DNA from: a virus | DNA: 32,127 nt | IMG/VR virus record: IMGVR_UViG_3300031977_003139 | Coordinates: 1 to 32,127 of that record | Reading direction: 5' to 3' (one strand) | In this document: piece by piece, positions 24,701 to 30,894 of the stretch | How the letters are laid out: every line of letters begins with the position of its first letter | Position numbering within the stretch: position 1 is the stretch's first letter | Position numbers and translations under genes: made by a program | Notes under the pieces: generated by a model | What the model was told of the DNA's origin: nothing | Seen by the model: the letters and a program-made list of their open reading frames with translations, nothing else | The model's database searches: none

Positions 24701-25360
24701 GGGATACAACCATTTCTAAATAGGTCGTTAACATCTGAGAGGTCTTTGCCATCTGTGACTAAGTTTAGTACTACTAATTCTCCAAGAATATCTGATGCTA
24801 GAGTAGCTAAACTGTTACCTGTTAATAGAACTCCTGCTAACCCAGAAGAAACAGAAATAGATGTTACTTTGGATAACTTAATCATAAACCCAACGGTTTC
24901 TCCCACAGCAGCTGCTGGTTTTATCAGTGGTCGGGTTAGATTATTATCAAAAGGTCTTCCTTTTAATAGTGAAACTCCTACTTTTAGATTTGAATTCCCC
25001 ACCTCTGCAGATGGAACTAATCTTTTTATAGCTGAGATGGGAGATTTAGATGCAGGTTTAGGCAGAATAATTGAAAATATCGACAACACTTTTGTTACAA
25101 ATGTTAACAAAAACGATGTACAAATGCGTTTAACATTAAACTCAGTTGTAACATCCCTTTCAGCTGTAGGGCCGGGAGTTACGGAGAATATGGTAAACGA
25201 CTCTAAACAAGGTTCTTTGGGTGTTTTACCTATAAGAATAACAAATTTGTTTAATGATAACACTCAGATAGTAAGAGTGGCTATAAATGCCATAGAAAAT
25301 GATAATGCTGACATATTAACGCAGTTAGCAGATCAAGGTGGCGTCACACTAGAAAGCTAA
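21761..25360 (+). CDS. Baseplate wedge protein, gp7/gpI-like, with LamG-like insertion
   Basis: This 1199-residue protein has DYGDFSNHMIFGDAKRRS near residue 42. Residues 214-342 carry the gpI-type pattern (LPEIMFLGDDEENIENLL, FDELQTYIDQI, IPDKMLPLLANEYGIELF, WKRILNSVVSLLKTKGTKD). Residues 368-570 form a LamG/concanavalin-like domain (start AFYGDGTAYVRT, end GFMQEVRVWSAALSEEDL). A region near 650-800 (HFTPIETLNSFI, then FSEQFLPAKSSLLSKGVLVE and ILERSKMERR) is typical of large T4-like marine phage wedge proteins. Residues 829-907 contain a beta-module also found in the sheath. It follows the gp6-like set, as gp7/gpI does elsewhere. It probably bridges wedge and fibres. The overall call is firm; the lectin role is inferred from fold pattern. 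Confidence 0.8.
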   Translation: MAFGLSLNDLTKSLETAGSASGDLVTLSMFGRDSESIPLVDYGDFSNHMIFGDAKRRSRIAIQRMVDDYPIGKKGGFYSNTASLSSFNIYEVDKYIKESNGFDLWILDQFGKSSTAYGAAEKALTAAATNEYGETVPLIIVHRDQNNLLHNTSQTAMEEYITILAEKYEDESTVLIDRTPGTGTSIFVTADGGVESINLEYGNQEEVSVNRNNAMKNMLPEIMFLGDDEENIENLLAIVAEQFDELQTYIDQIEHIKTISYDDKNRIPDKMLPLLANEYGIELFESAGAKSIDRWLSNSSSGATSREINYQVWKRILNSVVSLLKTKGTKDNLNLIKNAYGVNNKFLKSDEYSIFNKQYLVSEVDEVDVPAFYGDGTAYVRTVAGNNKSSRVFDFVTNQDFTIEMRVAASAKQTHMLMKNPSFEITLNDQGRVRFLHLIDGSVDVQTPQGSLSSLIQSQDTFFNVAVTRQDDDLTVYTMALSASPTGGTDQVFVEKNSLNLAQISDLSFDTAGATVNPPGGSSTFETYFPGRDGDFNGFMQEVRVWSAALSEEDLKQHTRNFESITFQSSTGTPYFADWYSLSAQWKLKENVVLADPFNYIQNSATAEASLYNSNTAEPVNFGVDKRYKTFTNLKKINEWYPAGFNRDNDKVIYEDGIEDELEDSSYVSMHFTPIETLNSFIKNSTTKLNLPRLLGNADQLYDKKYSGEFSDLWHDIIKRHSTSGESVFADIYVNDVLTQTELENIKRGNSSRPLVDINTFIKAMGNFNDVLGGIFNFSEQFLPAKSSLLSKGVLVEPHILERSKMERRIGFRKGTDDGYIGEPDSNPTNIDVVLTVEAASNGTESTTLVVPNTSALEVGATVSGTNIEPDTTIDSITDGTTIELSIAHAVFSSDEDITFTLPLKSFPYSSPGEKTFSREYRSSDSNIIPNVTVHRDSQFNIVNKYIPSALEFQDSSSTNIVALHPTASTTAHFQGYKYQGIQPFLNRSLTSERSLPSVTKFSTTNSPRISDARVAKLLPVNRTPANPEETEIDVTLDNLIINPTVSPTAAAGFISGRVRLLSKGLPFNSETPTFRFEFPTSADGTNLFIAEMGDLDAGLGRIIENIDNTFVTNVNKNDVQMRLTLNSVVTSLSAVGPGVTENMVNDSKQGSLGVLPIRITNLFNDNTQIVRVAINAIENDNADILTQLADQGGVTLES
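24247..24480 (+). other. Beta-rich module in the wedge protein, shared with the sheath
   Basis: This part of the wedge frame encodes TTLVVPNTSALEVGATV, then DTTIDSITDGTTIELSIA and a final strand, matching in order and spacing the module at 1120-1380 in the sheath gene. The nucleotide sequences have diverged, so this is not a recent copy. It reads as a mobile surface domain used in two unrelated structural proteins. Confidence 0.6.
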
Positions 25361-25372
25361 AAGGAGTAAAAA

Positions 25373-26137
25373 ATGGAGTATCTAAATAAAGAAACCTTTC
25401 TATCAGAAAAGGGCGCGGATTATTTTAGTAAAAACAAAAGTAATATTATAGCCAACATAATAACCGCAGCTATAAAAAATGGTAAAAAGCCAAGAGAAGC
25501 CGTGGTATTGGATATTGGTTCAGCAGCGGGGTTTGTAGCTATTAATCTTTCTGAGTCATGTGAAAAGATAATATGCGTTGATAAAACAAGATATTACCAA
25601 CCAAGTTTAAGAGAAAATGTTTTACATAACAAAATAAGAAATATACAACACAATACTGTGGATTCTGTAGAAGAAATAGAAAAAATTATAAGAAATCTTA
25701 ATGAGTCTTATGAGATCGATGCTGTTTTTATAAATAGGGATTATCTTCCTTTGAAAGATGTTGCAAAGATGAGTGTTGTACCCGGTAGGTATCTTTCCAT
25801 ATTCTGTGATAACGGTACAGAAATAGAACATATCCCTGTGGGTTTGGCAGATAAGAGAAATTATATTTACAAACCAAAGCTTGACGAACCTGTAGAACCT
25901 GTAGTAGAAACAAAAGAGGAACCTGTTGTAACCACACCACCTCCTATTAAAGAAGCTTCTGTTGTTGTTAACAAAGAGGAGGCTGTTCCAGAGTACGCCG
26001 CTATTAAAGAGGAAACTTTCAAAGAGGAAGTCAAAGAGGATATTAAACCTAAGTCTAAATCTAAACCCAAAGCTAAACCAAAAGCTAAGAGGAAGAGAAC
26101 ACCAAAGAAAAAAATACAGGATGACAAAAAGGAATAA
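25373..26137 (+). CDS. Rossmann-fold methyltransferase-like protein with basic tail
   Basis: This 254-residue protein has a class I methyltransferase motif I at residues 44-53 (VVLDIGSAAG) and an acidic residue after the second strand (ICVDK, D70), as in SAM-binding proteins. A later strand reads IDAVFINRDYLPL (near 120); it lacks a clear NPPY or DPPY motif, so the substrate is unknown and activity may be lost. From about residue 168 the protein is disordered, first proline/glutamate/valine-rich (EPVEPVVETKEEPVV), then strongly basic in the last 30 residues (KPKSKSKPKAKPKAKRKR), like a histone H1 tail. GGAG lies upstream of the ATG. It is placed between the wedge and fibre-region genes, which is unusual. 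A virion or DNA-binding role is inference. Confidence 0.6.
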   Translation: MEYLNKETFLSEKGADYFSKNKSNIIANIITAAIKNGKKPREAVVLDIGSAAGFVAINLSESCEKIICVDKTRYYQPSLRENVLHNKIRNIQHNTVDSVEEIEKIIRNLNESYEIDAVFINRDYLPLKDVAKMSVVPGRYLSIFCDNGTEIEHIPVGLADKRNYIYKPKLDEPVEPVVETKEEPVVTTPPPIKEASVVVNKEEAVPEYAAIKEETFKEEVKEDIKPKSKSKPKAKPKAKRKRTPKKKIQDDKKE

Positions 26138-26153
26138 AAAAATAGTTTTGTGA

Positions 26154-26161
26154 TATTTATA
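26154..26161 (+). promoter_or_regulatory. Octamer TATTTATA upstream of the fibre-region genes, possible promoter element
   Basis: This is the third intergenic copy of TATTTATA, in a 91-base gap that also holds a 15-base near-palindrome (TATTAAAATTTAATA, 26172-26186). The octamer ends 67 bases before the GTG start. The gap has no convincing terminator. The size of the gap, in a region where others are under 20 bases, suggests a new transcript start. Confidence 0.28.
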
Positions 26162-26228
26162 GTGCAATTATTATTAAAATTTAATATGAAGTTAATCTTA
26201 AGAAAAAGAAAAAATAGGAGGTATCAAA

Positions 26229-26798
26229 GTGGCCTTTCTTGAATCTGGAAGTGGAGTTATAGACGCTATATTGACGCAAGCCGGGAGGGCAGCGCTAGCA
26301 AGAAATGATGGCTCCTTTAAAATAACCAAATTTTCATTTGGCGATGACGAAATAAACTATCAATTATACGATAGTAACAAATCTTTCGACCAAGATGGAG
26401 ATATATTAAATCTACCAGTTTTGGAACCTATCTCTGATGAAAACTATGCTCAGTTATACAGACTGATTAGTTTACCAAAAGGTACTCAGAGGATATCAAC
26501 ATTGAATCTAAAACCCACAGAAGCCACTGCTTCTTATGGAGATGATGTCATCATATCTGTAGAGACAATTAACGGTGATGACTCTCAAGGGTACTACGCA
26601 ACAATTAGAGATACAGGTATCGGTGTCTTACAAGAATCAAGAGTACCAAGAGATGAAGATAATATCGGTAGATTTGTGGTTAGAACTGGCGCAAACGCTG
26701 ATGGAAAAGTGGGTACAACTAAGGTTGACATTTTTGGTGTCAACTCTGGTGCACGAAGAGAGTTTACCTTAACCGTATCTTCCAGCGGTACAACCTAA
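26229..26798 (+). CDS. Conserved virion protein of marine T4-like phages
   Basis: This 189-residue protein opens with the pattern GVIDAILTQAGRAALARNDG, then FKITKFSFGDDEINYQLYD. I recognise this as a conserved N-terminal block of unnamed structural proteins of T4-like marine phages (form: ILDAVLTDxGRxRLAxGDGSFKIxKFALGDDEI). The C-terminal part (DVIISVETINGD to TLTVSSSG) is all-beta, possibly Ig-like. The GTG start has AGGAGG 8 bases upstream, the strongest ribosome site here, suggesting high expression. Its exact location in the virion is unknown; neighbours suggest the fibre or baseplate periphery. Confidence 0.72.
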   Translation: MAFLESGSGVIDAILTQAGRAALARNDGSFKITKFSFGDDEINYQLYDSNKSFDQDGDILNLPVLEPISDENYAQLYRLISLPKGTQRISTLNLKPTEATASYGDDVIISVETINGDDSQGYYATIRDTGIGVLQESRVPRDEDNIGRFVVRTGANADGKVGTTKVDIFGVNSGARREFTLTVSSSGTT

Positions 26799-26813
26799 TA
26801 AAGAGAACGCGAT

Positions 26814-27683
26814 ATGAGTTTAACAAATTTAGAACCAGATAGAGACATAGCCGAAGGTGAAGTTAATGTTGTGTCTAATTTTGAAATATTATCACCTACA
26901 GCCGCTGGTGCGAGAAATATAGTATCTTTCGTACCCTTTGCTGCAGCTACTGATTATATGTCAAACGCACAAAATGTGGCTACCAACACACCTCTTAGTG
27001 CGGCTTTTAGACAAATAACTAATTACTTCTTTTCTTCAAGTGCTGCAGCCCAAGTTCCTTTGTCTAATGACACAAACTCAACAACAAGTTTGTGTAGAGT
27101 TATTCAAGTGGGAAGAACAACGACAGATGATTCTCTTGTCTCTGGTTCAGTGACGGCAACAATGTCTTTCGGTCCTACTCAAAATTTGGTTTTCGTAGAT
27201 CAACCAGAGGAAAACATAACTTCAGCTATAGGTAGAAAAGGATCTATTGTTGAAAAGAACGATCCTACAAATATAGTTGGCACAATATTTTACGATTCTG
27301 GGACTATGATTTTTCATGGCGGTGAATCGGATACTGATTTCATTGGAGATCCTACTTCTGGTTTCGTTTTCGGTACAGGTGCTACAGCAGGTAAAATAGC
27401 TATTAACAATTTATCTTTTCAATCTCAAACAAAGATAAAAAGATCATTGTTTTTCTGTAGAGCTTTTAATCAAGAATTCAACTACACCAACAACCCAACT
27501 TCAATAGCTGATGCATCTTTGGGTACTATTACAGGATCTCTTACTTCTGCTCCTACTACATTTATTACTTCTATAGCTCTCTACAATGAAGAAGGGGAAA
27601 TGATGGCCATAGCAAAGGTTTCGCCACCAGCCAAAAAAGATTTTGAAACAGAACAATCCTTCTCTGTAAGATTGCAGTATTAA
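26814..27683 (+). CDS. Fibre-region structural protein A, with shared C-terminal module
   Basis: This 289-residue protein has GTIFYDSGTMIFHGG near residue 155. It ends with a module from about 205: LFFCRAFNQEFNYTNNP, then TFITSIALYNEEGEMMAIAKVS and PAKKD. The same two elements occur in the next two proteins, so the three form a paralogous set. The N-terminal part (FEILSPTAAGARNIVSF and following) has no partner that I recognise. It begins 15 bases after the previous stop, with AAAGAGA upstream. The family is a structural protein type seen in T4-like marine phages; the function is unknown. Confidence 0.68.
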   Translation: MSLTNLEPDRDIAEGEVNVVSNFEILSPTAAGARNIVSFVPFAAATDYMSNAQNVATNTPLSAAFRQITNYFFSSSAAAQVPLSNDTNSTTSLCRVIQVGRTTTDDSLVSGSVTATMSFGPTQNLVFVDQPEENITSAIGRKGSIVEKNDPTNIVGTIFYDSGTMIFHGGESDTDFIGDPTSGFVFGTGATAGKIAINNLSFQSQTKIKRSLFFCRAFNQEFNYTNNPTSIADASLGTITGSLTSAPTTFITSIALYNEEGEMMAIAKVSPPAKKDFETEQSFSVRLQY

Positions 27684-27698
27684 TATATAGATAATGAA

Positions 27699-29951
27699 AT
27701 GTTTAAAGAATTCGAAGATCAAGAAAAGAGAACAATTGCAAATTCATCAGAGTCTAGTATATCTTTAATAAAAGATAGCATAAACTCTACAGATGTTAAT
27801 TTCTTTACCGCTATAAGAACGCAGGGGTTAATAGATACATTTTCTATAGATAGCCCCGTAGCTTTTCCTTCTGGCTCAACGAAAACAAAAAAATATAAAT
27901 GGGACTTTAAGAGTAATAAGTTATTAGGTCAAACTTACGAAGATAGAGTAACAACAGGTATATATCTTAGTGATGCTGATTTAGAATATGATCCAGCTAT
28001 TACTGACAATATATCTCTGATATCGCATCAAGATTTGTTCAATTATCAAAAAGGTTTTTTGTACAGAGTTAATGATATTACGAAATTATCTATAACTTCT
28101 ATGTTTTCTTCTACCAACTCTGATACTTCAATTGATGTTTCAAGATTTATATCTATAAGAAGAAGCCTTTTCAAGGACTCTGTTAAGAAGAACAGTATAA
28201 AAATGTTTGCCACCAATGGTTCTGATAGCCTATCTGGGTTCTTAGACGGAGCTTCTGCTGGCACATTGGATTTAACTAACGCATCAGCCTTTACCTCAGC
28301 TCTTGATATAGCTAACCCATTTGCTGGTGATGGCTTTGTCAAGAACTCTTTCTTCTTTGTGAGAGGTGCACAAGACCAAGACGCTATAGATAACGTACAA
28401 GATGCCATAAATCACCCAGCTGCAGAATACAATATAGACAGCGCGTCTGGTTCTATAACTATTGAGGCCATAATAAGACCTATAAAAGACACTGGTTGCT
28501 TGTTTTTTAGAAGAATATCTAAAGTAGGAGATGACAGCAATACAAAAAACAATTTCATGAAATTAGAGTTGACCAGATCCCCTAGTAATACAGATGCGGC
28601 GATAAGGTTTTATATAAGAAACCCAGATAACTCTGGTGAGTTTAGTGAATCTTTTGCGGCTAGGAACGTACAAACTTCGGGTCTTTTTGTTCCTTCAGAT
28701 GTGGGTATTAATATATTTGACGGCAGTTTTCATCACGTAGTAGTTTCTTGGTCTATATCTGGTTACGATCAAAATACCTCGACCAGATCTGGAGCTGGAG
28801 CAGTAATGGGGTACGTTGACGGATATAAACTTCTGAATAGAGAACAGGTAAACCCAAGACTGCAAGGATCAGATTCAGCTGCAGGTCCAACAATACAGGC
28901 AAATATGTTAAACCAGAGAATACCGTTGAAAACAACTCCTTTCAATTGGCCATTTACTGGAAGCAATATATATATTGGGGCTTCTAATTTTAATAGAGAT
29001 AATGGAGATTACACTGGAGATAGATTTTCCCCAGCTCTAGAAGATGATTACAGAGTGGAAGGTAAATATGATGGCCAAATATCTCATATGAGAGTTTGGA
29101 ATTTAAGATTTAATGATGGTACTACGGGTTATTTTGATAATACAAATTTAGCGGTAAGTGATAACTCAGATGTATACAAAAGTTATTTTAATTTTAGAGA
29201 TGACTCTTTAACTGGAGGAGTGTCTGGACAAAATTTAGTCGCTTGGTGGAATTTTAACGAGTTATCTTCTGCTACAGCTACTGATGTTGCCAACCAAGAT
29301 GAATATGCACCTTTTTCAAACACTGGTACAGCTTATGGTAATTCATCAATAAAACTTTTTGATCACAAAGATATAACAACAAGAAATGTTTCTAACATAA
29401 TAGACCCATCTCTAAGTAGTGTTAATTCTATTCCAAGAACATTTTTAATGTATGATCAGATACCCATAAATAAACCTATAAATAATTCATATGATCAAGG
29501 AGCTATATCTATAAAAAACATTAACGATAATGTTAGAAGACTTGGGACTATTTTTTACGATATGGGTATTATAACATTAGATGGCCAAGATGAACAAAGT
29601 GGTTTTGACTTTATTGATCCAAACAGTGGTACAACAGGAAATTTTGGATTCTCTTCTACAGGTTTGGGTGGCGCCTTTAATGTGGAAAGATTTTATTTTA
29701 CTTCAGTTAATAAAAATTCTAGACTAATATTAGATTCGACAGCCTTGGGTGAAGAGTATAACTTCACATTTAACCCAACAGGATCTGATGATGAAACTAG
29801 TGAACCAATAACTGATACACCCATAACTTTTATAACATCTGTTGGGTTGTTCAATGACGAAAATGAACTACTAGCCGTTGCTAAACTATCAGAACCTGTT
29901 AAGAAAGATCAATCTTCTTCTATAAAAGCACAAATAAATATGGATTTTTAG
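27699..29951 (+). CDS. Fibre-region structural protein B, with LamG-like lectin domain
   Basis: In this 750-residue protein, residues about 243-470 form a LamG/concanavalin-like domain: SGSITIEAIIRP, then MKLEL and AAIRFYIRN strands, FDGSFHHVVVSWSISGYD, GYVDGYKLL, and GQISHMRVWN. LVAWWNFNEL follows at 514. The C-terminus has GTIFYDMGIITLDGQ and the shared module ending ITSVGLFNDENELLAVAKL, as in its two neighbours. The LamG domain may bind host-surface glycans, which would make this a receptor-binding or adhesive decoration protein. The ribosome site is weak. The start at 27699 is preferred because the ATG at 27694 is in another frame and ends quickly. Confidence 0.7.
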   Translation: MFKEFEDQEKRTIANSSESSISLIKDSINSTDVNFFTAIRTQGLIDTFSIDSPVAFPSGSTKTKKYKWDFKSNKLLGQTYEDRVTTGIYLSDADLEYDPAITDNISLISHQDLFNYQKGFLYRVNDITKLSITSMFSSTNSDTSIDVSRFISIRRSLFKDSVKKNSIKMFATNGSDSLSGFLDGASAGTLDLTNASAFTSALDIANPFAGDGFVKNSFFFVRGAQDQDAIDNVQDAINHPAAEYNIDSASGSITIEAIIRPIKDTGCLFFRRISKVGDDSNTKNNFMKLELTRSPSNTDAAIRFYIRNPDNSGEFSESFAARNVQTSGLFVPSDVGINIFDGSFHHVVVSWSISGYDQNTSTRSGAGAVMGYVDGYKLLNREQVNPRLQGSDSAAGPTIQANMLNQRIPLKTTPFNWPFTGSNIYIGASNFNRDNGDYTGDRFSPALEDDYRVEGKYDGQISHMRVWNLRFNDGTTGYFDNTNLAVSDNSDVYKSYFNFRDDSLTGGVSGQNLVAWWNFNELSSATATDVANQDEYAPFSNTGTAYGNSSIKLFDHKDITTRNVSNIIDPSLSSVNSIPRTFLMYDQIPINKPINNSYDQGAISIKNINDNVRRLGTIFYDMGIITLDGQDEQSGFDFIDPNSGTTGNFGFSSTGLGGAFNVERFYFTSVNKNSRLILDSTALGEEYNFTFNPTGSDDETSEPITDTPITFITSVGLFNDENELLAVAKLSEPVKKDQSSSIKAQINMDF

Positions 29952-29960
29952 AGATAATAT

Positions 29961-30884
29961 ATGACAGCTTTAACACCTATAATAACAAATAAAAATATTG
30001 AAAACTCTTATGTTAAGCTTAATCCAGAAGATACTGTCATAAGTAGTTTTGAAACATCAAGAACGGTAGAGTTTAATGGAACAACAGGGAGCACTGTTCC
30101 TTACGACCCTAGAGTAAATAGGTTTAACACCTCTATACCCGGTGTTTCTGCTTTTATAACAAGCATAACTGGATCTACTTCTTCTCATTATAACTCAGTA
30201 GCTCTATCTCTTTTTAATAAAGATTTAGATAGATCTTTAACATCTAACGATGTTCTTTTATGTAGAGATTTAGGAGTTGTTATTTTAAAGAAGATTCTTT
30301 TTGACTCTAAGATAAAAAAGGGTACTTTTACAATGACAGCTACCGGCACTAATGCAGCTGCTTTAGGTTCTCTTGACATAGAAAGTGATTATTATGATGA
30401 TGGGTACAGTAATATTGTTCAGAGATCTTCTGGTGATAATGTAGGTGTTATAGATTATGATCTTGGAATGATTGTGGTAACTTCATCCATAATAAGAGAG
30501 GTAGCTGTTTCCTTGACATCTGTTAAGTACGACACATCAGTAAAAAATACAAACATAAGTGTTTTTTGTAAATGTGATCCACTTGAATTAAACTATACTC
30601 TAAACAATACTTTTTTAGCTACTGCATCTTTGAGTAGTTTAGTTCCCGGTATAACAAAACAAGGCCCAGATAATATATATACTGGTGAACCATTAACTGC
30701 TTCTACTACGGCTTCAGTGTTTGATCAAAGATTTTATGAATCAAATTCTGACTTTATGCCATATATAACATCTGTTGGTCTATATGATGATGATAATAAT
30801 TGTTTGGCTGTGGCCAAATTAACTAGACCTTTGCAAAAACCAAGTGATTTACCAATAACTTTTAGAGTTTCTGTAGACATATAA
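29961..30884 (+). CDS. Fibre-region structural protein C, with shared C-terminal module
   Basis: This 307-residue protein has GVIDYDLGMIVVTSS near residue 160. Its final module reads ISVFCKCDPLELNYTLNN, then YITSVGLYDDDNNCLAVAKLTRPLQKP, which aligns with proteins A and B. Compared with them this module carries a 30-residue insertion between its two blocks. The N-terminal part (YVKLNPEDTVISSFETSRTV) seems unique. It starts 9 bases after the previous stop, with TAGAGATAA upstream. It is probably a trimeric or attached component of the outer baseplate or fibres. The function is otherwise unknown. Confidence 0.68.
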   Translation: MTALTPIITNKNIENSYVKLNPEDTVISSFETSRTVEFNGTTGSTVPYDPRVNRFNTSIPGVSAFITSITGSTSSHYNSVALSLFNKDLDRSLTSNDVLLCRDLGVVILKKILFDSKIKKGTFTMTATGTNAAALGSLDIESDYYDDGYSNIVQRSSGDNVGVIDYDLGMIVVTSSIIREVAVSLTSVKYDTSVKNTNISVFCKCDPLELNYTLNNTFLATASLSSLVPGITKQGPDNIYTGEPLTASTTASVFDQRFYESNSDFMPYITSVGLYDDDNNCLAVAKLTRPLQKPSDLPITFRVSVDI

Positions 30885-30894
30885 GGGATAAACT

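Noticed and set aside
24688-25263. Open antisense frame of 191 codons within the wedge gene
   Set aside because: It lies opposite a well-supported gene, has no recognisable motifs and no start signal. Long antisense frames are common where TAA-type codons are rare on the other strand.
25962-26153. Same-strand 63-codon frame overlapping the basic tail of the methyltransferase-like gene
   Set aside because: It is an out-of-frame reading of a Lys/Glu/Pro repeat region, with no separate start signal.
25622-26167. Open antisense frame of 181 codons opposite the methyltransferase-like gene
   Set aside because: The product is Phe/Leu/Arg-rich, as expected from the complement of Lys/Glu codons, and no ribosome site is seen.
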